Part shown: piece after piece, positions 49,426 to 58,059 of the stretch
Position numbering within the stretch: position 1 is the first letter of the stretch
How the letters are laid out: every line of letters starts with the position of its first letter
Source: an uncultured Rikenellaceae bacterium
Lineage (GTDB): Bacteria; Bacteroidota; Bacteroidia; Bacteroidales; Rikenellaceae
Direction of reading: 5' to 3'
Length of the DNA: 64,000 bases
NCBI GenBank assembly: GCA_946486375.1
Contig: CAMLTW010000005.1
Span: forward strand, 62,001-126,000
Made by a program: the position numbers and the translations under genes
The notes under the pieces: model-generated
Seen by the model: only the letters and a program-made list of their open reading frames with translations
Told to the model about the DNA's origin: nothing
Databases searched by the model: none

Positions 49426-50306
49426 GCCCAGAATTTATAAAAGTTGTACCATTGCTCCGGATAGCGGCCGAGCACTTCTTCCAGCGCACCGATGTAGCGA
49501 TCGAGCAGCTTCCCGCACGTCAATTGCTCCTCGGGACGTATTATGGTGAAAAGGAAACGATAGCGACGACCCGGCTCGCGCACGGCAAAATAGAAGACGA
49601 CCGGCGTCCCGAATTTCGCGGCCAACAGAAACGGCCCCTCGGGAAAACGAGCTTCGGCGCCCAAAAACGGAGCCGTAAGGGTGTGTTCCTCCGAAAGAAA
49701 GCGGTCGCCCTGAAAACAAACGGGCTCACCGCCGTTAAGCGCGACTTTTATCCGGATCGCCGCATCGAGCGAAGGCCCGTCGACCGGAATCACGTGATAG
49801 TTGCGTACATCGGTATGTCGCTCGACCACTTCGCGGATCCGGGCCCATTCGGCATCGTACATCACGACATTGAGCCGGCCCTCATACTGGTCGAAAAAGC
49901 GGCTGCCAGCCTCCCAACAACCGACATGGGCGCCGATCATCACCACCCCCGAACCGCTGCGCAGCAACTCCATGAAAGCATCGTAATTGTCGAAACGAAA
50001 GTCGTAACGGTCACCCATACCGGCACGGATAGCGATACGATCGATAAGCGTCTGCCCGAAGCGGTAATAGTGGCAGTAGAGAGCAGCAACCGCACGCAAA
50101 TACCCATAGCGATGACGGCGGCGATAGTAGTCCCATACGGCGGCCGTGGCACGCGGAGCGCAAGGAATGAAGTAGACAGCGACAAAGGCCAGAAAGACAT
50201 AGGCGCAGCGAATGCCGCAACGCCGGATCAGGAAGACGAAAAAGGCATAGCCGAAACCGCCGCCCCTCGATTTCCCCGTCCATTCTCTTTTCCCCTGGCC
50301 CTTCAC
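49422..50306 (-). CDS. LpxL/HtrB-like lysophospholipid/lipid A-type acyltransferase
   Basis: A 294-residue inner-membrane acyltransferase. After an N-terminal helix (FFVFLIRRCGIRCAYVFLAF) come GVVMIGAHVGCWEAGSRFF (the HxxxxE-type catalytic site), EPVCFQGDRFL and PFLGAEARFPEGPFLLA, all standard for the LpxL group. In aryl-polyene clusters this protein is thought to transfer the aryl-polyene acyl chain. It begins two bases after the ACP stop, so ACP1 is its likely donor carrier. Confidence 0.9.
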   Translation of the reverse strand: MKGQGKREWTGKSRGGGFGYAFFVFLIRRCGIRCAYVFLAFVAVYFIPCAPRATAAVWDYYRRRHRYGYLRAVAALYCHYYRFGQTLIDRIAIRAGMGDRYDFRFDNYDAFMELLRSGSGVVMIGAHVGCWEAGSRFFDQYEGRLNVVMYDAEWARIREVVERHTDVRNYHVIPVDGPSLDAAIRIKVALNGGEPVCFQGDRFLSEEHTLTAPFLGAEARFPEGPFLLAAKFGTPVVFYFAVREPGRRYRFLFTIIRPEEQLTCGKLLDRYIGALEEVLGRYPEQWYNFYKFWA

Positions 50307-50308
50307 CG

Positions 50309-50557
50309 CTACTCCTCCGCCAACTTACCGATTACCAAATTATTGAAATCTCCGAACGTCTTTATGCCTACGAAATCGGGGCCCTTGAGCGTAATACCGA
50401 AATGCTCCTCGATGAGCACCACCACATCCACCAGATCCAGGCTGTCCAGTCCCAATACATCCTTGAGGCTTCCCTCCGGGGAAATCTCTGCGACGTCGAC
50501 TTCGAATTCCTCAGCCAGCACCTCTCGGATTTTTGCTACGATCTCTTCATTTGTCAT
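50309..50557 (-). CDS. Acyl carrier protein 1
   Basis: An 82-residue ACP with phosphopantetheine Ser39 in KDVLGLDSLDLVDVVVL. Its ATG overlaps the ketosynthase stop by four bases. Two ACPs in one operon is normal for aryl-polyene loci, one for the starter or acyl donor and one for elongation. Confidence 0.93.
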   Translation of the reverse strand: MTNEEIVAKIREVLAEEFEVDVAEISPEGSLKDVLGLDSLDLVDVVVLIEEHFGITLKGPDFVGIKTFGDFNNLVIGKLAEE

Positions 50558-51780
50558 GGTTTGTATTTCTTAACGATTAATGTCGAATTGGTACCCCCGA
50601 AGCCGAACGAATTGCTCAGGAAAGTATCGAATGCACAATCGACGCGCTCGGCGGGAATATTGAGTCGTGCGGACGCCTCATCGGGTTCCTCGAAATTGAG
50701 GTTCGGCGCGATGAATCCGCCCTGCATCATCAGCATGGAATAAATCACTTCGCTGGCGCCGGCCATCCACATCTCGTGGCCCGTCTGCGATTTGGTCGAG
50801 GTAACATAAGGTTTGTGCGAACCGAACACTTCGTCGATAGCTCTCGCCTCATTCATGTCGCCGATCGGCGTCGAGGTGGCGTGGGCATTGATATAGCCGA
50901 TCTGTCCGGGCTCCATGTCCGCACAGCGCAGCGCCATGCGCAGCGAGCGGACCGGGCCGTCGACATTGGGAATCGAAATGTGATCGCCGTTCGACGAAAA
51001 ACCGTAGCCGACGATTTCAGCCAGAATCGGAACTCCGCGCCGCACGGCCGATTCGTAGCTCTCGACCACGAGCGTCGCCGCACCGCCGCTGGGCACCAGT
51101 CCGTCCCGGTTGCGATCGAACGGCCGGGAAGCTCGAGCCGGCTCCCCTTCGCGAACCGAAAAAGCACTCAGCGCATCGAAATTGCCTACCGAGTAAACGT
51201 TGACCTCCTCTGCGCCGCCGCAAACGATGCACTCCTGCAATCCCTGCCGAATGAGCAGATAGGCCATGCCGATGGCGTGCGAACCACTTGCGCAGGCACC
51301 CGAAACCGTGAAATTAACGCCCCGCAAATTGAAGATTGTCGCAAGGCTCATCGTCACCGTGGAATTCATCGCCTGAAAGATATTGCCCGAGCCGACAAGG
51401 ATCGTACTGCGTTTCTCGCGAATGACGTCGATACCGTGAATCACCGCCTCGGCGCTGCTGTCATTGCCATAGAGAATCCCGACCTCGTGCTCGAGCAGCC
51501 AGTCCGAACCGATTCCCGCTTGAGTAAGCGCCTCTTTCGTCGCGACATAGGCATAACCTCCATGTTCGGAAAGGCCCAACCGCTGCCGACGGTCGAGCGA
51601 TTTTTTCAGATCGGGCTTACGCAGGATGCCGGTCAGAGCCGAACGATAGCCCATCTCTTTACGCATCGGATCGATGCCGATACCCGACCGGCCCGCATAA
51701 AGCGCTCCGGCGACCTCTTCCTTATTCTCTCCGATGCAGGAATAGATACCCATTCCCGTTATGACCACCCTGTGTTCCAT
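50554..51780 (-). CDS. Beta-ketoacyl-ACP synthase (FabF type)
   Basis: A 408-residue ketosynthase with Cys163 in TVSGACASGSHAIG, His300 in YINAHATSTPIGDM and His335 in SQTGHEMWMAG. The triad is complete, so it should condense. It is the first ketosynthase of the operon and starts 27 bases after the reductase. Codon use is unlike the flanking chromosome: over the first 85 or so codons 4 of 7 Glu codons are GAG and 4 of 8 Arg codons CGT. Confidence 0.93.
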   Translation of the reverse strand: MEHRVVITGMGIYSCIGENKEEVAGALYAGRSGIGIDPMRKEMGYRSALTGILRKPDLKKSLDRRQRLGLSEHGGYAYVATKEALTQAGIGSDWLLEHEVGILYGNDSSAEAVIHGIDVIREKRSTILVGSGNIFQAMNSTVTMSLATIFNLRGVNFTVSGACASGSHAIGMAYLLIRQGLQECIVCGGAEEVNVYSVGNFDALSAFSVREGEPARASRPFDRNRDGLVPSGGAATLVVESYESAVRRGVPILAEIVGYGFSSNGDHISIPNVDGPVRSLRMALRCADMEPGQIGYINAHATSTPIGDMNEARAIDEVFGSHKPYVTSTKSQTGHEMWMAGASEVIYSMLMMQGGFIAPNLNFEEPDEASARLNIPAERVDCAFDTFLSNSFGFGGTNSTLIVKKYKP

Positions 51781-51807
51781 GAAGGTATCGCTATCTGTTG
51801 TTGTACG

Positions 51808-52533
51808 CTAAAAAATTCCTCCGTTAATCGAAATCACCTCGCCGGTAATGTAGGAGGCCCGCTCCGAAACCAGGAAAGCCACCAAATCGGCCACCTCTTC
51901 CGCTTCGCCGAACCGACCGGCGGGAATCGTTTTCCGGAGCGTCGCTTCGTCCAGATCCGCCGTCATGTCGGTACGGATAAAACCCGGAGCCACGGCATTG
52001 ACGGTTACACATTTCTTGGCCACCTCCTGCGCCAGCGCTTTCGTGGCAGCGATCACCCCGCCTTTGGCTGCCGAGTAGTTGGCTTGCCCGGGCAATCCTT
52101 TGAGGCCCGAAAGGGAAACGATATTGACGATGCGCCCCGACTTACGCACGAGCATATCTTTGAGCAGCGGCTGCGTAATGTGAAAAAATCCGTCGAGATT
52201 AGTACGCACGACGCGATACCAATCTTCTTCGGGCATCCACATCAACAACCCGTCACGGCGAATACCGGCATTGTTGACTATCACCTCGACGAACGCATCG
52301 GGATGAGTCGCGCGCCATGCGTCCACGGCGGCATCGACGGCCCGTTTGTCAGCCACATCGAACGGGAGCAGTTCCCCGTCGTCGCCCCTTTCGCGAATCG
52401 CGGCGAGAGTCTGCTCGGCGGCAGCGACATTGGAAAGATAGTTTATCAAAATATGGTAGCCCATTTCGGCTAACCGGATGGCGACGGCTCGACCAATACC
52501 GCGGCCGGCACCTGTCACAAGGGCATATTTCAT
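51808..52533 (-). CDS. FabG-like 3-oxoacyl-ACP reductase
   Basis: A 241-residue SDR. The glycine-rich loop is VTGAGRGIGRAVAIRL, the NNAG motif is IVNNAGIRRD, and the catalytic Ser/Tyr/Lys appear in NIVSLSGLKGLPGQANYSAAK (positions in the 130-155 range), with the tail ITGEVISINGG. It reduces each keto group during elongation. Its ATG overlaps the ammonia-lyase stop by four bases. Confidence 0.93.
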   Translation of the reverse strand: MKYALVTGAGRGIGRAVAIRLAEMGYHILINYLSNVAAAEQTLAAIRERGDDGELLPFDVADKRAVDAAVDAWRATHPDAFVEVIVNNAGIRRDGLLMWMPEEDWYRVVRTNLDGFFHITQPLLKDMLVRKSGRIVNIVSLSGLKGLPGQANYSAAKGGVIAATKALAQEVAKKCVTVNAVAPGFIRTDMTADLDEATLRKTIPAGRFGEAEEVADLVAFLVSERASYITGEVISINGGIF

Positions 52534-54074
52534 AAAAGACGAGGATTATGCGTGCGAAGATACCTTTCGAGCCGGGCGATTTCCCGATATTTGGGAGTAT
52601 CTTCGACGAATACGGGCACCAAAGCACGCACGTCGTCGTAAAAACGTCGTGTCGAAGGTGCCAAATGATTTGCAATACCGAGACAATCGACAGCCTGAGC
52701 AAGAGCCATTAGATGAATCGCCATCACCTGATAGCCATTCTCGATCACCTGCCGGCAGAGAAGGGCCGAATTGGTTCCCATGCTGACGATATCCTGATTA
52801 TCGTTGTTGTTGGGAATGCTGTGAACATACATCGGATTGGAGAGCGTCTGGCTTTCGGCCGTAGTCGATGTGGCGGTAAACTGCGACGCTTGCAGACCGT
52901 AGTTGAGCCCCAGTTTCCCAAGATTGACGAAGGGAGGCAAAATATCGTTAATGCGGTCGTGAAAAAGGTAGTTGATCTGTCGCTCCACGAGCATGGTAAG
53001 CTTCGTTACGACAATTTTCAGCTTGTCCATCTCCAACGACACGTAATCCCCATGAAAATTGCCGCCGTGGTAGACGTTTCGCGTTACGGGGTCGACCACC
53101 GGATTATCGTCAACCGAGTTCAGTTCCGCAATCAGAACTTTCTCGGCGTTACGCAACGTGTCGAGAACCGGGCCGAGGATCTGGGGAGTGCAGCGCAAGG
53201 AGTAATAGGGCTGTACCTTATGCTCAAAAACGGGTTCGCTGTGCCTGCAATAGAGGACGGTTTCTCTTTTGAGAAGCCGACGGCTTCCCTCGGTAAGTCG
53301 ATGCATGGCGGCTGCAATATCCCGCTGCCCGTCATGGCGTTTCAATTCATGGAGAACATCGGATAGAAAATCATCATAGGACGACGCTATCTCATTCATC
53401 AACGCCGAAGCCAAAACAGCATGATCGAGCAAACGACGGACATCGAGCAGGTTAACCAACCCGATACCTGTCATAACGGCAGTGCCGTTCGTAATAGCCA
53501 ATCCTTCGCGGAGATGAATGGCAAGCGGCTCGATTCCCTCTTCCGCAAACACTTCCGCCGTCGGCCGACGCATACATTCCCCTTCAATGAATTGGAAAAC
53601 TTCGCCTTCTCCGATCAAAGCCAAAGCAATATGCGCCAACTGCACCAGATCGCCGCTTGCTCCCACGCTGCCATGGCAAGGTACGACCGGAGTGATTTTA
53701 CGGTTGAGCAGTTCGGCAAGCAATCGGATGACTTCGGGATGTACGCCGGAGCGGGCTTGTGCGAACGTTTGTATGCGGGCGACCATCGCAGCACGCACGC
53801 AATCTATCGGAAGCGAATCTCCGGCGCCCGTAGCATGACTGCGAATAATATTGTATTGAAGACTTTTCAAATCGCTTTCTTCAATCCTATACTGAGCCAT
53901 GGGGCCGAATCCCGTATTGATACCGTAAATAACCTTATCCGAAGAAAATCCCACCAGAAACCGATAACACGCTTCCACCTCATCCAACATCCGTTCACCC
54001 GGAACGACTTGCTCGTCATCGAATAAAACACGCGCGATATCCTCTAATGTCAAAACCTTGTCAATATTGACCAT
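52530..54074 (-). CDS. Aromatic amino-acid ammonia lyase (HAL/TAL type), first gene of the polyene operon
   Basis: About 514 residues. The MIO cofactor triad Ala139-Ser140-Gly141 lies in HGSVGASGDLVQLAH and the catalytic Tyr50 in VIYGINTGFGPMAQY. The selectivity-region residues read LQYNIIRSHATG. The enzyme releases ammonia from His, Tyr or Phe; in a polyene locus the expected product is 4-coumarate or cinnamate as the aryl starter. A frame extends to 54170, but that leader overlaps the promoter region; the ATG at 54074 (MVNIDKVLTLED) is preferred. No other HAL-pathway genes are nearby, which supports the starter role. Confidence 0.88.
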   Translation of the reverse strand: MVNIDKVLTLEDIARVLFDDEQVVPGERMLDEVEACYRFLVGFSSDKVIYGINTGFGPMAQYRIEESDLKSLQYNIIRSHATGAGDSLPIDCVRAAMVARIQTFAQARSGVHPEVIRLLAELLNRKITPVVPCHGSVGASGDLVQLAHIALALIGEGEVFQFIEGECMRRPTAEVFAEEGIEPLAIHLREGLAITNGTAVMTGIGLVNLLDVRRLLDHAVLASALMNEIASSYDDFLSDVLHELKRHDGQRDIAAAMHRLTEGSRRLLKRETVLYCRHSEPVFEHKVQPYYSLRCTPQILGPVLDTLRNAEKVLIAELNSVDDNPVVDPVTRNVYHGGNFHGDYVSLEMDKLKIVVTKLTMLVERQINYLFHDRINDILPPFVNLGKLGLNYGLQASQFTATSTTAESQTLSNPMYVHSIPNNNDNQDIVSMGTNSALLCRQVIENGYQVMAIHLMALAQAVDCLGIANHLAPSTRRFYDDVRALVPVFVEDTPKYREIARLERYLRTHNPRLL

Positions 54075-54145
54075 AGTCGTGGCAATCAATAAATCGAATA
54101 TCGAGATACTCCCGTTAACCAAGAATCCACCCCGACGATCAATTA

Positions 54146-54153
54146 CAAAGATA
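54146..54153 (-). promoter_or_regulatory. -7 element for the aryl-polyene operon
   Basis: Minus-strand TATCTTTG matches TAnnTTTG, about 72 bases before the lyase ATG. A TTTTG lies 14 bases upstream, too close for a standard -33 box. Confidence 0.55.
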
Positions 54154-54174
54154 CGAATTATTTCATACAAAAGT

Positions 54175-54745
54175 CGAAACGGGCTATATTTACCCGGATC
54201 AGAAGGGGCTTTCGCAATAAGGGTAAGGCTCTGAATCCATACAATTTATACTACGAATAAATCACGCTGCACTTAGTCTACATACCATAGTGTATTGCTG
54301 TTACAGCAATCCGACTTTCCACATCTTTCCGTCAAGAGCCGGAGGTTTTTCTCATCGGATTATTTTGCGAGGCGTTTTCTGAACAGCTTATATACAAGGG
54401 TTTCCACCGGATATTCTGCAAATGATGCCCAGGCTGGCATTGTTATGCCTGCTTCCCGAAACTCAGGCATTCTCCCTTCTTCGGGACAGGCGAAAAGGTT
54501 GCAACCGGCTTCGCAACGAGATATCGAAATGCGTACGGGCCGACACAGGCATCTCTAATGATTGCCCCGACAAGAAAGATTGCACATATCCACGTTTCTG
54601 GGATGTTTCCTGGAGGAATACACGCTGCCATATCTTATTTATTGCTCAATAATCGACCAAGAGCTATTAAAAACCTCCCCCCTTTATTCAAAATAATTAA
54701 GGCCTCTATAAACAGGTTTGTTTTAAAACCGGAGGGTCTTCCGGC
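54175..54745. other. AT-richer gene-free interval upstream of the polyene operon
   Basis: About 570 bases without a credible gene; open frames here are short and show no family-like sequence. It is visibly richer in A and T than its surroundings. It may hold operator sites for the polyene operon or be remnant DNA at a recombination junction; I see no insertion-sequence ends or clear repeats. Confidence 0.5.
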
Positions 54746-56026
54746 TTAGGCTTCGGCGGTTTTGCGTACCCGGTAACCGTTCAGACCGTAGTAAAAGATG
54801 TAGGCTTCTCCCAGCACGACGAGTACCCATGTCCACCGCCAGTCTCCGTGGAAAGCATCGGCCAACACCCCCTGCAAAAAAGGAAGCACCCCGCCGCCGA
54901 CCACGCCGATCATCAAGGCTCCGGAGGCCCGGATCGTGTATTCTCCCAGTCCCTTTACGGCCAATGTCACGATGGCCGGCCACATGACCGAATGGAAAAA
55001 CCCGACCCCGGCCAGAATCCACGGATCGCCGAAAACCATCGTCAGCACCAACAGGGCCGCCGCTCCGACGGAGGCCCCCAGCAATTGTCGCTGCGGAGGC
55101 ACCTTTCCGAAGAAGGAACCGATCAGCCGTCCGACGAGCAATCCGGCCCAGTAAAGCGCTGCCATGTGCGTCGCAGCGTCTCCGTAGCGGCTGTCGAGGC
55201 CGACCGCATACAGATTGATATTCGCTCCTACGGCCACTTCCACTCCCACGTAAAAGAAGATCGCCCATACGCCCCGTTTCAGCTGGGGAAACGACCATAC
55301 GCTCGCCTCCGGTTCGTCGTCTTCGGTTACGGAAGCCCTTTTCACGGCGCACACGTCCCCCATCCTCACCCGTCCGGTGATCCAGGCCATAACGGCCACG
55401 GCGATCATTAACCCGAAAACCGGGAAAAGGAATTCGCCGGAAGTTACCCGGTGGAGGGGAATTCCCCGGAACAACAGATAACTCACCGCCAGCGGTCCCA
55501 ACGCCATTCCCAACGAATTGACGGTACCGCCGATCATCTGCCGCTGCAATACTGTGGTGCGCCCTACCGGACTGACGGACAGATAAAGATTCGTCACGAC
55601 CTGAATGATGGTGACCGCAGAACCTACCAGAAAAGATCCCAACAGGAAAACGAAAAACCCGGCCGAAACTTCGTCCCCGAAAAGAGTGAAACTGCTCGGA
55701 AAGTGAATATGCATCAGTACGGCCAGTTCATAGATCAGCAAGCCGCCCAGAAAAACACCGAAAGCATAGACAGACGTTCTTTTATAGCCGTACCGGTCGA
55801 TCCATCGGGCTCCCGTCCCCTGTGCGGCGGGATAGGCCAGAAACCAGGAAAAATTCAACAGCGTTACCAGCGCATTGGCGAAATGGCCGCCGCGGGGAAA
55901 CATGGCCGACTGCAACGGTACCTGCAACTGCTGGTTGATCACCGTGAAAAGCCCCACGATGAAATAGAGGAACAGCATGAGCAGAAAAGGAGCTAGGTAT
56001 TGCATCCGGGAAACGGAAGGATTCAT
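54746..56026 (-). CDS. FucP-like sugar MFS transporter
   Basis: A protein of about 426 residues with twelve hydrophobic segments, starting with APFLLMLFLYFIVGLFTVIN. The motif PQRQL-type loop and the paired segments FLLGSFLVGSAVTIIQVVTN, PVGRTTVLQRQMIGGTVNSL place it with the glucose/galactose/fucose:H+ symporters of the FucP group common in Bacteroidota. The ATG at 56026 starts just before the first helix; the longer frame adds 48 polar residues and is rejected. It is divergent from wecB. Sugar specificity is not readable. Confidence 0.82.
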   Translation of the reverse strand: MNPSVSRMQYLAPFLLMLFLYFIVGLFTVINQQLQVPLQSAMFPRGGHFANALVTLLNFSWFLAYPAAQGTGARWIDRYGYKRTSVYAFGVFLGGLLIYELAVLMHIHFPSSFTLFGDEVSAGFFVFLLGSFLVGSAVTIIQVVTNLYLSVSPVGRTTVLQRQMIGGTVNSLGMALGPLAVSYLLFRGIPLHRVTSGEFLFPVFGLMIAVAVMAWITGRVRMGDVCAVKRASVTEDDEPEASVWSFPQLKRGVWAIFFYVGVEVAVGANINLYAVGLDSRYGDAATHMAALYWAGLLVGRLIGSFFGKVPPQRQLLGASVGAAALLVLTMVFGDPWILAGVGFFHSVMWPAIVTLAVKGLGEYTIRASGALMIGVVGGGVLPFLQGVLADAFHGDWRWTWVLVVLGEAYIFYYGLNGYRVRKTAEA

Positions 56027-56246
56027 ATCACGGGATTTAATCGTCACCACGAATTCCGTCCCGGCCCTATTGCCGCAGAAGCCGGAAAAGCGGAATTCCG
56101 AAAAAGACCGAACAATTCCGATACCATATTCCTGCGTTTTGCGGTTTTTATCGTTTTCGGGATCGTCCAAATATTCCGTTCAGCCATTGCAGATAACTCA
56201 TTCAGTCCGGATTTTTCTTATATTTAAGAAAACAAATTCCGGCGCC

Positions 56247-57368
56247 ATGAAAAAAATCCTCCCCGTTTTCGGCACCCGCCCCGAAGCCATCAAAATGGCT
56301 CCGCTCATTCACCGACTGCAAGAACCGACGGCCGGTTTCGATGTCCGAATATGCGTCACGGCCCAGCATCGCGAATTGCTGGACAGCGCATTGGCATTCT
56401 GCGGCATCGTGCCGGATTACGACCTGAACCTGATGCGTCCCGGACAGCATCCGTCCGAATTGTTCGCCGCTGTCGTGTCGGGCATGCAAAAAGTGTTGGA
56501 CATCTGTAAACCCGACTGCATACTGGTACACGGCGACACGGTCACCTCGGCGGCAGCGGCACTGGCAGCCTGCTACGCCCGCTGCCGGGTAGGGCATGTC
56601 GAAGCGGGACTGCGTACGGGGAACAGGCACTCCCCTTTCCCGGAAGAGATCAACCGGCAGCTTACGGCCCGGCTGGCCGACCTGCATTTCGTTCCCACCG
56701 ACCGGAATCGCGAAAATCTGCTCCGGGAGGGAATCCCGCCCGAAAACATTTTCACAACGGGAAACACGGGAATCGACGCGCTCCTGCAAAGCGTGGAGAA
56801 AATCGCCTCTCCCGGCTTCTCCCATCCGCAAATCGAAAAGCTGAAAAAGCGGATCGGCCTCTCCCTTCCCGTCGTGCTCGTCACCGGACACCGGAGGGAA
56901 AACTTCGGGCCGGGACTGGAAAACATTTGCCGGGCACTGCACCGGATCGCTCGGGAAACGAATGCCGCGATCGTCTGTCCGGTTCACCCCAACCCGGACG
57001 TACGGAAAACGGTTTTCGGCATGCTGGGCGAAACGGAGAACATCTGTCTGACACCTCCGCTGGACTATCCGGCTTTCGTCTGGCTGATGCACCGGGCGAC
57101 CGTCGTCCTGACCGACAGCGGGGGTGTTCAGGAAGAGGCGCCGGCCATCGGCAAACCGGTCCTCGTGCTGCGGGACACGACAGAAAGGCCGGAAGCGGTG
57201 GAAGCGGGAACGGCCCGGCTCGTCGGCACCGACCCGGAAAGAATCGTCCGAGAAACCCTCCGGTTGCTGAACGATCCTGTGCACTATCGTAAAATAGCCC
57301 GGAAAACCTCTCCTTTCGGCGACGGGCATGCCTGCGAACGCATCGTCTGCATCCTGCAAAAACAGTGA
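56247..57368 (+). CDS. wecB: UDP-N-acetylglucosamine 2-epimerase (non-hydrolysing)
   Basis: A 373-residue epimerase that interconverts UDP-GlcNAc and UDP-ManNAc for surface polysaccharide synthesis. Signatures are FGTRPEAIKMAPLIH, VHGDTVTSAAAALAA, VGHVEAGLRTGNR, PFPEEINRQL, VTGHRRENFG and LTDSGGVQEEAPAIGKPVL. The ATG at 56247 gives the standard start (MKKILPVFGTRPEA); a longer frame covers the intergenic region and is rejected. It stands alone with 220 bases to the divergent transporter. Confidence 0.95.
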   Translation: MKKILPVFGTRPEAIKMAPLIHRLQEPTAGFDVRICVTAQHRELLDSALAFCGIVPDYDLNLMRPGQHPSELFAAVVSGMQKVLDICKPDCILVHGDTVTSAAAALAACYARCRVGHVEAGLRTGNRHSPFPEEINRQLTARLADLHFVPTDRNRENLLREGIPPENIFTTGNTGIDALLQSVEKIASPGFSHPQIEKLKKRIGLSLPVVLVTGHRRENFGPGLENICRALHRIARETNAAIVCPVHPNPDVRKTVFGMLGETENICLTPPLDYPAFVWLMHRATVVLTDSGGVQEEAPAIGKPVLVLRDTTERPEAVEAGTARLVGTDPERIVRETLRLLNDPVHYRKIARKTSPFGDGHACERIVCILQKQ

Positions 57369-57429
57369 TTCCCTGCTTCCGCTTTACAGCGGAAACAGGG
57401 AACACCGTCCCGTTCATCCTGAAATGAGG

Positions 57430-58017
57430 CTACCTGGCAAGCTCATTCACCAGATAGTCCATCGCCGCGAAATACCAGTCGCGGAGTTGGCCGGCTTTTT
57501 CCTGGTACACCAGTCCGACTGTCCGTTCCTTCCGCATTTTCGCCGGTGCATCCTCGAAAGCCCAGACTTTGGGCTTTTCCAGCTCATCGTCGATTTCCAG
57601 ACCGCGACGCCTTGCGGGATCGCTCAGATTGGCAGAGATCGCTTCCGTCATTGCTCCGAAGTCGGCCACGTCCACGTAGTAAATCGCGAACAATGCCCCG
57701 GACGCCGCGCCCTCAGTGGCAGCGGATACCAGCATCGTCCTTCCGTCCGGGCCCGTTTTTCCGTAATAAACGGCACCGGTCAAAGCGGACAAATCGTATC
57801 CGGTTTCCTCGCGGAATTCCCGGCATGCCTCCGCCGCCATGTTCCGGCTTTCGGCCCTTCCCCCCGGAAACACGTACTGTCCCGCGTTGTTCAGAATGTT
57901 GTCCCTTCCCGTATCCCGATAAGCTCTTCCGGTGTGGAACCACCGCCCGGTCAAACGTTTTTTGGCCGCGAGCACTTTTCTTTCGCTCCTGCTGTAAGCG
58001 ACTGCGTATACCTGCAT
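57430..58017 (-). CDS. NUDIX hydrolase
   Basis: A 195-residue protein with a complete Nudix box near residues 50-75: GGRAESRNMAAEACREFREE followed by TG, matching Gx5Ex7REUxEExGU. The substrate nucleotide or pyrophosphate is unknown. The C-terminal part (LEKPKVWAFEDAPAKMRKER) is not part of the box and gives no clue. It follows the unrecognised 468-residue gene on the same strand with a 42-base gap. Confidence 0.87.
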   Translation of the reverse strand: MQVYAVAYSRSERKVLAAKKRLTGRWFHTGRAYRDTGRDNILNNAGQYVFPGGRAESRNMAAEACREFREETGYDLSALTGAVYYGKTGPDGRTMLVSAATEGAASGALFAIYYVDVADFGAMTEAISANLSDPARRRGLEIDDELEKPKVWAFEDAPAKMRKERTVGLVYQEKAGQLRDWYFAAMDYLVNELAR

Positions 58018-58059
58018 GATTTTTCCTTTTTTAAATGAAACGTTCGCAAAAAATTTCCG

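Noticed and set aside
32156..54074. A dialkylresorcinol/flexirubin cluster with DarA/DarB
   Set aside because: No KAS III-like DarB or aromatising DarA homologue is visible among the genes, so the full flexirubin assignment is not supported.
54295..54652. Short plus-strand open frames in the gap before the polyene operon
   Set aside because: No ribosome-binding context, no family-like sequence and mutually overlapping in different frames.
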